Positions 22,346 through 31,393 of a DNA stretch of 35,502 bases are shown here, piece by piece. The notes beneath the pieces are model-generated. The model made no database searches, was not told where the DNA came from, and saw only the letters and a program-made list of their open reading frames with translations. Source of the stretch: Candidatus Chloroploca mongolica (GTDB lineage Bacteria; Chloroflexota; Chloroflexia; Chloroflexales; Chloroflexaceae); NCBI RefSeq assembly GCF_004762035.2, contig NZ_SIJK02000004.1, positions 111,170-146,671 on the forward strand. The letters are read 5' to 3'. The number at the start of each line of letters is the position of its first letter. Within the stretch, counting starts at the first letter, position 1. Made by a program: the position numbers and the translations under genes.

Positions 22346-23026
22346 ATGGCTGAACAGGAAGATCACACCCGTATTACTCCCGCGGTGGAAGACTATCTGA
22401 AGGCTATTTATCATCTGCAACAGCATCAGCCAGTGGTTACGACGTCGTTGCTTGGTGAAGAGCGTGGCTCCCGCCCCGGCTCGGTGACGGGCATGATCAA
22501 GAAACTGGCCGAGATGAACCTGGTGCAGCATACGCCCTATCAGGGGGTGCAGTTGACCCCGGCTGGTGAGCGGATTGCGCTTGAGGTGATCCGGCATCAT
22601 CGTTTGCTTGAACTCTATCTCGTGGAAGCCCTGGGCTATAGCTGGGACGAGGTACATGAAGAGGCTGAAAAGCTTGAGCATCACATCAGCGAGAAGCTTG
22701 AGGCGCGGATTGCTGCTCACCTTGGTCATCCCACCCTCGATCCACATGGTGATCCCATTCCAAGCCTGGAAGGCACTTTGCCGACGAGTCTCGATCTGCG
22801 TCTAGCTGATATGAAGATTGAGGAGCGCGCCCGCGTGATCCGTATGCGCGATCAGAGCGCCGAGCGCCTGCGTTATCTTGCCGACCTGGGCTTGATACCC
22901 GGTGCATTGGTTGAGATTACCGCAAGTGCTCCCTTCGATGGGCCAATTACGGTACGCCTGGGGGAGGTGGTCTATGCCCTTGATCGCCGTATGGCTCGTA
23001 CGATCGAAGTTGAACGGGTCGAATAA
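22346..23026 (+). CDS. DtxR/MntR-family metal-dependent regulator
   Basis: A 226-residue regulator with three parts. The N-terminal winged helix (about 8-70; AVEDYLKAIYHLQ and PGSVTGMIKKLAEMNLV) is followed by the metal-binding and dimerisation domain (HHRLLELYLVEALGYSWDEVHEEAEKLEHHIS), with the His/Glu residues used for Fe2+ or Mn2+, and by a C-terminal SH3-like FeoA domain (LGLIPGALVEITASAPFDGPITVRLG). ATG 22346 has AAGGAG upstream; the longer frame would include the promoter. Such proteins repress iron or manganese uptake genes when metal is plentiful. No transporter is adjacent, so its targets lie elsewhere or include the divergent gene. Confidence 0.92.
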   Translation: MAEQEDHTRITPAVEDYLKAIYHLQQHQPVVTTSLLGEERGSRPGSVTGMIKKLAEMNLVQHTPYQGVQLTPAGERIALEVIRHHRLLELYLVEALGYSWDEVHEEAEKLEHHISEKLEARIAAHLGHPTLDPHGDPIPSLEGTLPTSLDLRLADMKIEERARVIRMRDQSAERLRYLADLGLIPGALVEITASAPFDGPITVRLGEVVYALDRRMARTIEVERVE

Positions 23027-24793
23027 TCAGGCCCTCAGACCAAGCCAGTCGCGGTAGGCTTGCTGTTGCTCGGCACTTTGCTCTTTCAGTGGCACTAGTT
23101 CGAGCCCGTCGGGGGGGGCCTCGGCCAGGGTGAGCGGCCTTTCGATGAGTTGGTCCCCACGAAAAAGGGTTAACCGGACGACCTGACCTGGGTGATGCTC
23201 GGTGAGCCGGGCATTCAGTTTTGTTTCGTTGATCCGCCAACCGTTGATCGCTAGTAGCTCATCGTCGGGGGAGATTCCGGCTGCATACCCTGGACTATCA
23301 CTGCGTACGGTTGCCACTATCGTGCGTTGTCCTTCAGACCGCAGCGTTAAGCCTGTCCAGGCGCGTGGGCCATGCCGCTTCCACACCAGCATCAGCCCGA
23401 CAACCGCTAGCGCCGAATGATAGTCGAGCTCGGCTGTACCAGCAATAGCGTTGGCAAAAAATTCACGGAAGCGTCCATCGCATCCTCCCGCCACCTCTTC
23501 GACCGCAGCAAGGATCGCTCCATCCTCAGGAATTCCCGTTCCATTGATGGGATATCGAGCAAAGAGGAGCCGCATAACATCATCAAATGAGGCCTGTCCG
23601 TGTGTTACCTCACGTATAGCCAGATCGAGCAGGAGGCAGATGAGGCTCCCCTTCAGATAGTATGAAATACTGGAATTGGCGCTGTTTTCGTCAGGCCGGT
23701 AGAGCTTGATCCAGGCATCGAAGCTACTTGCTTCGAGACTCTGCACATGACGCCCCGGCTGGCTCTGGAGATTGAGGATGGTTTCGCTGAGGCGAGCAAG
23801 GTAGCGTTCTGGTCTCATCAGGCCAGCACGAACCAGCAGCAGGTGGTCATAGTAGCTTGTTGCACCTTCAACAAACCAGAGCAGGCGCGTATAATTTTCG
23901 GTCTGATAGTCAAATTGGCCGAGTGCGGCAGGTCGCAGACGCTTCACATTCCAGACGTGAAACAACTCGTGGCTGGTCAGCGCCAGATAGCGCTCGTAGC
24001 TGCGTTCTGGTTGAAACGTCCATCGATCAACCTGATTGCTCACACTATTGCGGTGTTCGAGTCCACCCCCGCGCCCGTCGGTCAGGTGAAGAATAAACGT
24101 ATAGCTGGTGTATGGGAGATGCCCAAAAAAATCACGCTGAATTTCGACGATACGACGGGTATCTTCGACCAGGCGGATCTCTTGTTCGTTGCCATGACCC
24201 CAGAGCGCAATCTGATGCGGAATACCGTCCACGTCAAAATTTAGGAGGCGGTGCGTGCCACACTCGATGGGACAATCAACTAATTCGTCGTAGTCATTTG
24301 CGGTATAGAGATTGATTTTGGGGCGAGGATCAGGCATCAGGGCATCACCAACCAGGGGGCGCAGCCCTGTCGTGACGAGCCAACCACTAGGGACATCAAT
24401 TAATACTCGCACCTGTTCATTGGTGCGCTCGGGGAGATACATAAAGACGGTCGCCCCATTGATGTACCCGTGGCTCGTATCGAGATGACTGGTGCGTACG
24501 GTGAGCTCATGCGCATACACCTGATAGCGGGCAATGACTTTTGGGGAAGCTTCGGTCACAATGCGCCAGGTTGATTTGGCTACTTTGTGCCAGGTGAGTG
24601 GCTGACCATGATCCGTAGACGCCGAAAAAGACTGAACATGGCGGGCATACTCACGGATCATATATGATCCGGGTGTCCAGACTGGTAATTTCAGATCTAC
24701 ATAATCATCGGTTAGATTGTCGACTTCGACTGATACATGAAACAGATGCGTATGAGGCGCGGGCATCGCAATGGTATAGGTCAACATAGGCAT
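23027..24793 (-). CDS. M61-family aminopeptidase with PDZ domain
   Basis: A 588-residue metallopeptidase similar to glycyl aminopeptidase. The N-terminal beta domain (about 1-170) contains VWTPGSYMIREYARHVQ, typical of the family. Zinc motif HELFH is at residues 275-279, followed by VWNVKRLRP and the third ligand Glu in WFVEGATSYYDH. GRGGGLEHRNS before it belongs to the substrate site. A C-terminal PDZ domain (about 485-570; GYAAGISPDDELLAINGW) follows. No signal peptide is seen. ATG 24793 overlaps the dipeptidase stop (TGATG), and ATG 24787 is also possible. Together with the dipeptidase upstream it suggests peptide turnover. Confidence 0.92.
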   Translation of the reverse strand: MPMLTYTIAMPAPHTHLFHVSVEVDNLTDDYVDLKLPVWTPGSYMIREYARHVQSFSASTDHGQPLTWHKVAKSTWRIVTEASPKVIARYQVYAHELTVRTSHLDTSHGYINGATVFMYLPERTNEQVRVLIDVPSGWLVTTGLRPLVGDALMPDPRPKINLYTANDYDELVDCPIECGTHRLLNFDVDGIPHQIALWGHGNEQEIRLVEDTRRIVEIQRDFFGHLPYTSYTFILHLTDGRGGGLEHRNSVSNQVDRWTFQPERSYERYLALTSHELFHVWNVKRLRPAALGQFDYQTENYTRLLWFVEGATSYYDHLLLVRAGLMRPERYLARLSETILNLQSQPGRHVQSLEASSFDAWIKLYRPDENSANSSISYYLKGSLICLLLDLAIREVTHGQASFDDVMRLLFARYPINGTGIPEDGAILAAVEEVAGGCDGRFREFFANAIAGTAELDYHSALAVVGLMLVWKRHGPRAWTGLTLRSEGQRTIVATVRSDSPGYAAGISPDDELLAINGWRINETKLNARLTEHHPGQVVRLTLFRGDQLIERPLTLAEAPPDGLELVPLKEQSAEQQQAYRDWLGLRA

Positions 24794-25854
24794 CACTCCG
24801 GGAGCGCCTGTGCCAGCATCCGCAGCCAGTTATCACCCATGATCAACTGAATATCGGCATCGGCAAAACCCGCACGACTGAGGGCTTCGGCGACACGCGA
24901 GAGATCAGCGATGGTGTCAATTTCACGGGGGATCTGCTGACGGCCCAGTCCTCCATCGAGATCGGTTCCAAGGCCAGTGTGGCGGGCATTACCGGCTAGT
25001 TGACAAACATGGTCAATATGGCGCACGACGAGATCGAGCCCATAGCGTTCTTTTGGCGTACCGCGCTGGTAGTCACGGGCAAGAAAGCCATTGAAAAAGA
25101 CCGTCCCAATCACGGCACCGTGGGTGATCAACTCTTTGATCATGGCATCGCTGAGGTGACGGTCGGCGTTGAACCGAGGGGCGAGCGAGCGACAGTTGCT
25201 GTGTGATGCGATGACCGGGCCATCCCAGCGATCCATTGCCTGCCAGAAACTCTCCTCGGCCATATGGCTCACATCCAACACCATCTGGTTGCGGGCGAGT
25301 TCAGGCAAGAGCGCCCGTCCGAGGGGGGTAAGCGGGCCTGGTTGCTTTGTCCCACCGCAATAGCGCGTGGCCTGCCAGGCCGGTCCGACGAGGCGCACAC
25401 CCTGTTCTGCCCACCAGACGCTCTCGGCGGGTTCAGTAATCGGATCGGCATTCTCCATCAATAGCACCAGCCCTAGCGGACTGGAGGCCTGCGTCCAGGT
25501 GGCCTGATGGTGGGCGAGATCGGCCCTGGTACGTATGATGCGCACCAGTTCACGCGCTTCGAGTTCCTGATAATACATGAGTTGGGCACGGGCAAGCGCG
25601 TGGGCCTCGGCAGGCGTCGCATAACTTGCCTCGTGGGCGAGGTCAGTCTCAATTGCTGAGGCAGGCAGCGTAAAGAGCGTGGCAAAGACCAACCCCACCC
25701 CACCTATGCGTAATTCAGGCAACGCAACCGTTGCCTCTCCCTGAGTTTGTGAAGGCGGCTGTTCGTGGGTACGGATCGCCGCAACACCTGCCAACAGATC
25801 GCGCTCAAACGTGAGTGCGTTATAGGCAAGATCGAGATGCCCATCAACCAGCAT
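24793..25854 (-). CDS. Membrane-dipeptidase family (M19) dipeptidase
   Basis: A 353-residue zinc dipeptidase of the renal dipeptidase type. The N-terminal HxD motif is DGHLDLAYN; downstream motifs are MENADPI (bridging Glu), LDVSHMAEESFW and IASHSNCR (metal-binding His), and GLGTDLDGG. ATG 25854 is likely; a GTG at 25863 overlaps the stop of the upstream gene and would suit translational coupling. No signal peptide, so it acts in the cytoplasm despite the family name. It forms a translationally coupled set with the M61 peptidase and the large unknown protein. Confidence 0.92.
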   Translation of the reverse strand: MLVDGHLDLAYNALTFERDLLAGVAAIRTHEQPPSQTQGEATVALPELRIGGVGLVFATLFTLPASAIETDLAHEASYATPAEAHALARAQLMYYQELEARELVRIIRTRADLAHHQATWTQASSPLGLVLLMENADPITEPAESVWWAEQGVRLVGPAWQATRYCGGTKQPGPLTPLGRALLPELARNQMVLDVSHMAEESFWQAMDRWDGPVIASHSNCRSLAPRFNADRHLSDAMIKELITHGAVIGTVFFNGFLARDYQRGTPKERYGLDLVVRHIDHVCQLAGNARHTGLGTDLDGGLGRQQIPREIDTIADLSRVAEALSRAGFADADIQLIMGDNWLRMLAQALPE

Positions 25855-25859
25855 ATTGT

Positions 25860-27698
25860 TCACTCGATATAAGGAAAAAAGAGGTTCGTAACCAGCACTT
25901 CGCTTCCTGGTGAGTCATCTGGAATGCGTTCATAGAGGGCAATGACCTTGGCCGCCTGGTCACGTCGTCGCCAGAGTGCTTCCGCGAAACGATTATCAAA
26001 GATAACACCGCGTTCTTTGAGAAAGGCATACAATTGCTTGATCGCGGTGCAAAGCTCACGTACCTGTCGTTCTGAGGTATGCGCATTCGATTGAGGATAG
26101 TAGAAAAAGAGGCACTCATCCAGGGTGGCATAATCGCCTTCGGCCAGCGTACGGCCATAGAAGGTAGCCAGAAATTCGGCATACACATAGAGTGCCCGGC
26201 TGCGCACGCGCGCTGTTGTATCGCGCTTGCCCATCTCTCGCAGGTAGTCATAGAATTGACCAATCAGATCGCCACTCTGATCGAGAGCCGCAAGCGTTGT
26301 CTGATCTTCAAAGTCATCATCTGAATCATCATAAAGATCCAGTTCTTCGTCATCGGCTTCATCATCATTCCAGGCCTCATGCCAATCTTCATCATCATCA
26401 AACGCTGTAACGGCGTGATCGACATAATCCACCGGTGTGATGTGATCAATGCGCGGAAAGAGCTCGGGTGCTTGCACGAGCAGCCTATTGAGATGGCTTG
26501 CCACAATAACCTCGGCCTCTTCTGGGCGTGCCTCGCGGAGTCGTTCGACGTCACGCGGTGGGAGAATGGCAAAGATCCGTTCCTGGATTTCTTCGAGTGT
26601 ATAGATATGCGTGTCGACCAGGCGAGTTGGATCTGGCTCATACTCTTCACCCAGCCAGGGATCGTCCAGTTCCCACATGCCATCATACAGTGCATCTTCG
26701 AGACCCCCAAGGAGGCTATGTTGCCCTGGTTCGGTGTGCTCGAAACGTCCGAAACGGGCCGAAGCGCGCTGGATTTGCCCACTCCAGAGTCCCGCTTCAG
26801 CATCGTGTTGACGTGCGTAGCGTAACTCTTTCTGAAGTGCGTCAATTTCGGCGAGCAAGGCGGCATCCGCTGCGTGCAGTGCCTGTTCGCTTTGGGGAGG
26901 GGCTTCAAAGACCTCATCATGTCCAAAGAGCGACAATACGGGCAAATGCTGAGTTGTCAGAAAGATATCATCGACCAATTGGAGGCGTCTGTCATTCAGC
27001 ACGAGATACTGCCATGGCGTACCAGGATACGTTGTGCGCCACGAGGCCGCCGCAAAGATGGGCAATACGATCTCATCACAAGGTACGAGCGCCACCTGTG
27101 AGCGTCGTACACGTTCAACGATCGCATCGATTAATTCAGTATCCTGGGCCTTCACTGCGTCATTGCGCAAGGCTGTATAGGGTTCATGCTCAAGGCGCAT
27201 CGTCACCGGTTGCGCCGTGATCACAGTGACAATGATGCTATCACCGGGGTTGAAACCCGTCCGCTCATACCACGCACGGAGATCAACGGCAGGCAAAGAG
27301 GGATGGCGAAATTCCTCTTGTTCAATCCCAAGCAACGGAAGCAACGCTCCATCTGTATCTTGCACCAGGCAATCATAGGCGCGCAGACCGGCAAATGGTT
27401 GCAGATGCACAACTGGTAGTAATCCGTCAGCCAGATCACAGTCACGGGGTTGACAACGAAACGTCAGATCCTGCAAGGCAATGCGGAGTGGGATCAACTG
27501 GGTACGGCTGAGCCGTACCCATCCCAACGTCAAGCCATCCCACCGCAGGCGATCACGAATGGTTGCATATGGATTCTTGGCACTACTCGGACGCCGAGTT
27601 AGTACCTGATCAAGCAGGGTACGTTCATCCACGGAACCCTGGTGCTCTTCAGCGAGGAGACGTAGAATGCTCGCAATTGTAGGCTCGTGGTAGGTCAT
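25860..27698 (-). CDS. Large protein with helix-turn-helix-like start and acidic linker, unknown
   Basis: A 612-residue protein I do not recognise as a whole. Residues 1-75 look like a winged helix of the HARE-HTH kind (TIASILRLLAEEHQGSVDERTLLDQVL then YATIRDRLRWDGL). The middle (about 80-300) is beta-rich with no clear motif. A coiled-coil-like part lies near 275-300. A strongly acidic low-complexity stretch occupies about 431-467. The C-terminal part (about 475-600; QFYDYLREMGKRDTTARVRSRALYVYAEFLATFYG) resembles the SAM-like core-binding fold of tyrosine recombinases, without a catalytic domain. ATG 27698 has GGAG. It leads the operon with the two peptidases and may be a regulator. Confidence 0.75.
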   Translation of the reverse strand: MTYHEPTIASILRLLAEEHQGSVDERTLLDQVLTRRPSSAKNPYATIRDRLRWDGLTLGWVRLSRTQLIPLRIALQDLTFRCQPRDCDLADGLLPVVHLQPFAGLRAYDCLVQDTDGALLPLLGIEQEEFRHPSLPAVDLRAWYERTGFNPGDSIIVTVITAQPVTMRLEHEPYTALRNDAVKAQDTELIDAIVERVRRSQVALVPCDEIVLPIFAAASWRTTYPGTPWQYLVLNDRRLQLVDDIFLTTQHLPVLSLFGHDEVFEAPPQSEQALHAADAALLAEIDALQKELRYARQHDAEAGLWSGQIQRASARFGRFEHTEPGQHSLLGGLEDALYDGMWELDDPWLGEEYEPDPTRLVDTHIYTLEEIQERIFAILPPRDVERLREARPEEAEVIVASHLNRLLVQAPELFPRIDHITPVDYVDHAVTAFDDDEDWHEAWNDDEADDEELDLYDDSDDDFEDQTTLAALDQSGDLIGQFYDYLREMGKRDTTARVRSRALYVYAEFLATFYGRTLAEGDYATLDECLFFYYPQSNAHTSERQVRELCTAIKQLYAFLKERGVIFDNRFAEALWRRRDQAAKVIALYERIPDDSPGSEVLVTNLFFPYIE

Positions 27699-27720
27699 AA
27701 GCCGACTCCATACGTGTGAT

Positions 27721-27760
27721 CACCCCCACGGTTACAGGGTAGCATCAGGTGGTGGGGGTG
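27721..27760. terminator. Possible weak terminator after pyk
   Basis: CACCCCCAC (27721-27729) and GTGGGGGTG (27752-27760) can pair across a 22-base loop just past the pyk stop. No T-run follows, so a factor-dependent or processing role is as likely. Confidence 0.35.
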
Positions 27761-27770
27761 TCAAGCCGTT

Positions 27771-29198
27771 TTACTGTAGCACCAGCACCTTCAGAAAATT
27801 GGTTGGTCCAAAGCGGTAGATTGGATGGCCGCCGGTCAGAATCAAAACATCGCCGTGTTGCACCATCCCGCGCTCGTAGAGTTCTTGTTGGATCCGCTGT
27901 TCCAGTTCATCGAGGCGATCCGCCGCCTGAATAAACAGGGGGGTGACGCCCCAGTAGAGGGCTGTGCGCCGTGCTGTCTCATCACCAGGGCAAATCGCGA
28001 TAATTGGCACGTGCGGGCGGTAGTGGGAGACCAGGCGTGCGCTGGAGCCTGTCTGGGTCAGGACGGCAATGCCGCGCACAGGCTGACCGCGAGCAATCGT
28101 GCATGCGGCATCGGCAATGGCGCGTGGGATCGAAGGCGTCTGCGCAATGGCCCAGCGTGGAATGGCAATGTCACTTCCCTGATAGGCGTCGCTTCCCTCG
28201 ATCGAGTCAGCGATCAGTGCCATCATCTGAACGGCTTCGATTGGATAGGCCCCTGCCGCTGTTTCACCACTGAGCATCACGGCATCCGAGCCGTCAAGAA
28301 TCGCATTCGCAATATCGCTGGCCTCGGCGCGGGTGGGACGTGGATTGGTAATCATCGACTCGAGCATCTGGGTCGCGGTAATGACGGGAATCAAGGCCCG
28401 ATTGGCTGCATCAATGATCTGTTTCTGCACTAGGGGAACCCGTTCAGGTGGCATCTCAACGCCCAGGTCTCCCCGTGCGACCATCACGCCATCGGCGACG
28501 CTCAAGATAGCTGGCAGGACATCGAGGGCTTCAGGACGCTCGATTTTTGCAATGACGGGAGTGGTTTTGCCTGCCTGCTGAATGATCTCTTTGATCTTGA
28601 CCACATCAGCAGCGTGACGCACAAAGGAGAGGGCGACATAATCAACCCCGTGAGCAAGCCCAAACTGGAGGTCTTCCAGATCCTTGGCGGTTGCGGTAGG
28701 CGCACTGACTCGAACATTGGGCAGATTGATGCCCTGCTTCTCTTTGAGGTGGCCACCATGCACAACGCGTGTAATGACCTCGGTGGTGCTGTGATCGACG
28801 ACAATCAGTTCGATCAAGCCATCTGAGAGCAAGATGCGATCTCGTGGACGAACATCCTGCGGCATCAGTTCATACGTGGTTGACACACGTGCCGCATTGC
28901 CTTCAATTAGCTCGGTGGTAAGGGTGAAGGTCTGACCTGCAACAAGTTCCACGGGGCGACCGCCTTCAAGTTTGCCGGTACGGATCTTGGGCCCTTGAAG
29001 ATCTTGTAAAATCGCGATATGCTTCCCGGTTTGGGCTGCGGCCTGGCGTACCATCGCAATGTGGGCCGCGTGTTCTTCGTGGGTTCCGTGTGAGAAGTTG
29101 AGTCGTGCAACATTCATCCCGGCGCGGATAAGCCCCGTAATTCGTTCAGGGGTACTGCTTGATGGCCCCAGTGTAGCGACAATTTTTGTCCGCCGCAT
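27771..29198 (-). CDS. pyk: Pyruvate kinase
   Basis: A 475-residue glycolytic enzyme that makes pyruvate and ATP from phosphoenolpyruvate. The start RRTKIVATLGPSS, NFSHG, the active-site region AKIERPEAL and the signature GVMVARGDLGVEMP are present, followed by TATQMLESM and the C-terminal regulatory domain. ATG 29198 has AGGAG upstream, whereas the six-residue longer form does not. It lies 18 bases after the comEA-like stop and is probably co-transcribed with it. The length is normal and there is no C-terminal PEP-utiliser domain. Confidence 0.95.
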   Translation of the reverse strand: MRRTKIVATLGPSSSTPERITGLIRAGMNVARLNFSHGTHEEHAAHIAMVRQAAAQTGKHIAILQDLQGPKIRTGKLEGGRPVELVAGQTFTLTTELIEGNAARVSTTYELMPQDVRPRDRILLSDGLIELIVVDHSTTEVITRVVHGGHLKEKQGINLPNVRVSAPTATAKDLEDLQFGLAHGVDYVALSFVRHAADVVKIKEIIQQAGKTTPVIAKIERPEALDVLPAILSVADGVMVARGDLGVEMPPERVPLVQKQIIDAANRALIPVITATQMLESMITNPRPTRAEASDIANAILDGSDAVMLSGETAAGAYPIEAVQMMALIADSIEGSDAYQGSDIAIPRWAIAQTPSIPRAIADAACTIARGQPVRGIAVLTQTGSSARLVSHYRPHVPIIAICPGDETARRTALYWGVTPLFIQAADRLDELEQRIQQELYERGMVQHGDVLILTGGHPIYRFGPTNFLKVLVLQ

Positions 29199-29216
29199 TG
29201 ACTCTCCTATCCTCAA

Positions 29217-29870
29217 TTAGCGTGCCACTGTGATGAGTGGTTCAAGTTGCGCAAAGAGTTTGTCGCCAATCCCAGTCACATCGCGCAGTTGTTCAACGGA
29301 GGTGTATGGTCCCTGCTCTGTTCGGCGCACTACGATGCGTTGAGCCAGAACGGGCCCAACGCCAGGCAACGTTTCGAGTTCGGCAGATGTGGCTCGATTC
29401 AGGTCAATCAGTTGTGTCCCCCCTGCCGTATGCGTAGTCTCACCTGGATCTGCACTAGAAGCCTGCCTATCGTGTTGAGCCGGAACGTGAATATGGTCTG
29501 CATCGAGCAGGGGTTGGGCCAGGTTGATGGCTTCGGTCGCTGCATCGGGCGTAAAGCCGCCGGCAGCCATCACCACATCTTTGATCCGTGCCTCGGCAGG
29601 AAGGCGGTAGACATCAGGTCTGAGGACGGCTCCTGAGATATAGACCACGAGTTCGGCAGGCTCAGCCGTTTCCAGTGATTCAACCGGTGGATCAAGCGGG
29701 ACAACATCAGCGAAGAGATCGGATGGTTCACTCAAGCCAGACGTGAACCCTACCGGTTGTGGTTGTGACCATCGACTGACCAATCCTCCTCCTGCCACAA
29801 TGATCCCCAGGGCAAAACAGACTACTGCGGCAATCAGGCGTGGTTGACGTAACCAAAATTCACGATCCAT
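29217..29870 (-). CDS. comEA: ComEA-like DNA-binding competence protein
   Basis: A 217-residue membrane-anchored protein. One N-terminal TM helix (about 11-33), an acidic linker, an SLBB domain (about 72-110; VVYISGAVLRPDVYRLP and VVMAAGGFT) and a C-terminal helix-hairpin-helix pair (about 153-215; IDLNRATSAELETLPGVGPVLAQRIV then LRDVTGIGDKLFAQLEPL). This is the ComEA layout; ComEA holds incoming DNA at the cell surface during transformation. No other competence genes are adjacent. ATG 29870 is the only likely start. Confidence 0.9.
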   Translation of the reverse strand: MDREFWLRQPRLIAAVVCFALGIIVAGGGLVSRWSQPQPVGFTSGLSEPSDLFADVVPLDPPVESLETAEPAELVVYISGAVLRPDVYRLPAEARIKDVVMAAGGFTPDAATEAINLAQPLLDADHIHVPAQHDRQASSADPGETTHTAGGTQLIDLNRATSAELETLPGVGPVLAQRIVVRRTEQGPYTSVEQLRDVTGIGDKLFAQLEPLITVAR

Positions 29871-29950
29871 GCGGCATTGTTCCAGTTTCAGTCGTCGTTC
29901 TTTCAGCGAGTCAACCTTGGGTCTGAGATCAGGCGTGGGTTAGACTCACC

Positions 29951-29958
29951 TATTTATA
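29951..29958 (-). promoter_or_regulatory. Possible -10 for comEA-pyk
   Basis: TATAAATA on the minus strand, 80 bases before the comEA start. No clear -35. Confidence 0.3.
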
Positions 29959-29986
29959 CCGTTTGCGACTGGAAAATGGTGCGTGC

Positions 29987-30018
29987 GTGGTTTTATTATA
30001 CCAAACCACTCCGTGGTT
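29987..30018. promoter_or_regulatory. Alternating GTGGTT half-sites
   Basis: GTGGTT (29987-29992), AACCAC (30004-30009) and GTGGTT (30013-30018) lie in the divergent region between comEA and the 30073 gene, touching the -35 of the rightward promoter. The middle site pairs with either neighbour. Could be an operator. Confidence 0.35.
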
Positions 30019-30043
30019 GTTGTTCAGGGGTCTATGGTACAAT
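30017..30043 (+). promoter_or_regulatory. Extended -10 promoter of the 30073 gene
   Basis: TGGTACAAT at 30035-30043, with a weak TTGTTG 15 bases before the TACAAT. Identical -10 sequence to the minus-strand motif at 10527-10535. Predicted leader about 23 bases. Confidence 0.5.
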
Positions 30044-30072
30044 AAGGATGCTGCTAGTAGCTACCACAGATT

Positions 30073-30501
30073 ATGGAACAATTTATGCATAAACCAGACC
30101 AATCAGATCCTGATATGCAGCCATCAGACCAACCAGATCCCACGCATGGGTCTGAGTTACCGACGTATCAGATCGATCTTGATGCCAGCCTGATCGGGCA
30201 GATTCTTGCCTCGTATAATCTCCTCGGGGTTGCCTATGGCGATGCTGATGCACAGACCATCGCTGAAGATCGTTTTGCCGGTTATAACTTCCGTGTTGAT
30301 CTTATGCACGAGCCGCCAGAGTGGTCGCTAGTGGTGAAGGTGCAACCGATTCTTGACGCAGGAGTTTTGCTTCGATTGCCTGATCGGATCCTGCGGGGTA
30401 TGTTTGACCATCAGGGTTTTATCGTCTTTCGTGATCTACCCGTTGAGGGCTTGAAAGAGCACGTTGAACTTACGGTTGAGTTCGAGGCGCGCTATAACTA
30501 G
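30073..30501 (+). CDS. Hypothetical protein, 142 residues
   Basis: A small acidic protein. The first 30 residues are rich in Asp, Pro and Gln (DQSDPDMQPSDQPDPTHG) and probably disordered. The rest is a compact fold with EFSRVDLMHE-like strands (NFRVDLMHEPPEWSLVVKVQ) and ends in VELTVEFEARYN. Either ATG 30073 or ATG 30085 could start it; neither has a strong ribosome site. It overlaps the truB stop by four bases from the opposite strand, so the two genes converge without a spacer. No family recognised. Confidence 0.68.
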   Translation: MEQFMHKPDQSDPDMQPSDQPDPTHGSELPTYQIDLDASLIGQILASYNLLGVAYGDADAQTIAEDRFAGYNFRVDLMHEPPEWSLVVKVQPILDAGVLLRLPDRILRGMFDHQGFIVFRDLPVEGLKEHVELTVEFEARYN

Positions 30502-31385
30502 TCTGGGCCTGGGCGAAAGACTTTGATCGGCTGCCATACGTGGTGATCAGCTTCCTGCCGCTTCAGCAGGGCCAACAAGCTCTGATCAGAGCAATGAGCA
30601 CGTAGATACATACCAGTCATGGGCGGCAAGGTGACTGGCATGCCATGAGTGATCCGTTGGGCTTGTTCATCTTCTACGATGATGGCTGTCCAGTCGGCAA
30701 TTGCTGTCTCTGGGGGCAGCAATGCATCGGTCAGCAGATCGGGGTTGTTGCGCAACTTGCTTAGCGGCAGGGCGTTGGCAAGGGTGAAATGACCGACAAA
30801 AGTCCGCTCGAGATTTGCGAGATGTGCGCCACACCCGAGGGTCGCCCCAAGATCACGGGCAAGCGCACGAATATAGGTGCCCTTGCCGCATGTCACCTCC
30901 AGACTGAGGGTATCTTCACCCGAGCGATGCCAGGCCAGGTGATGAATCATCACTGGACGTGGCGGCAATGTTACCGCTTCACCGGCTCGCGCCAGATCAT
31001 AGAGGCGACGCCCCTGATGATGAAGCGCCGAATAGTGAGGCGGTACTTGCATAATAGCCCCGCGAAGCGGAGCGACTGCGGCCTCAATCTGTGCATCGGT
31101 GAGAGGTGGCACGGGTTGCTGGCTACGTATTTCGCCCTCAGCATCGTCGGTTGTTGTTGTTATCCCCAGGCGCACCAACCCGCGATAGCCCTTGCGTGCA
31201 TCACTCAGGTACTCGATCAGCCGGGTTGCCTGCCCGAGGGCGATCGGCAACACCCCTGTTGCTGCTGGATCGAGCGTACCTGCGTGGCCCACCTTGATGC
31301 CGCGGCCAACCATCCGGCGGACGCTAGCGACAACATCATGGGAAGTCATCCCTGTCGGCTTATCCAGATTCAAAAAACCATGCAT
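30498..31385 (-). CDS. truB: tRNA pseudouridine(55) synthase
   Basis: A 295-residue enzyme that makes pseudouridine 55 in the T loop of tRNAs. The start GFLNLDKPTGMTSHDVV and the catalytic Asp in HAGTLDPAATGVLP (about D39) are diagnostic, with GLVRLGITTTTDDAEGE and TCGKGTYIRALARDLG further on. A C-terminal PUA-like region follows. ATG 31385 is likely; a GTG at 31397 overlapping the nrnA stop (GTGA) would suit coupling. Last gene of the infB-rbfA operon. Confidence 0.95.
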   Translation of the reverse strand: MHGFLNLDKPTGMTSHDVVASVRRMVGRGIKVGHAGTLDPAATGVLPIALGQATRLIEYLSDARKGYRGLVRLGITTTTDDAEGEIRSQQPVPPLTDAQIEAAVAPLRGAIMQVPPHYSALHHQGRRLYDLARAGEAVTLPPRPVMIHHLAWHRSGEDTLSLEVTCGKGTYIRALARDLGATLGCGAHLANLERTFVGHFTLANALPLSKLRNNPDLLTDALLPPETAIADWTAIIVEDEQAQRITHGMPVTLPPMTGMYLRAHCSDQSLLALLKRQEADHHVWQPIKVFRPGPD

Positions 31386-31393
31386 TGGCACGT

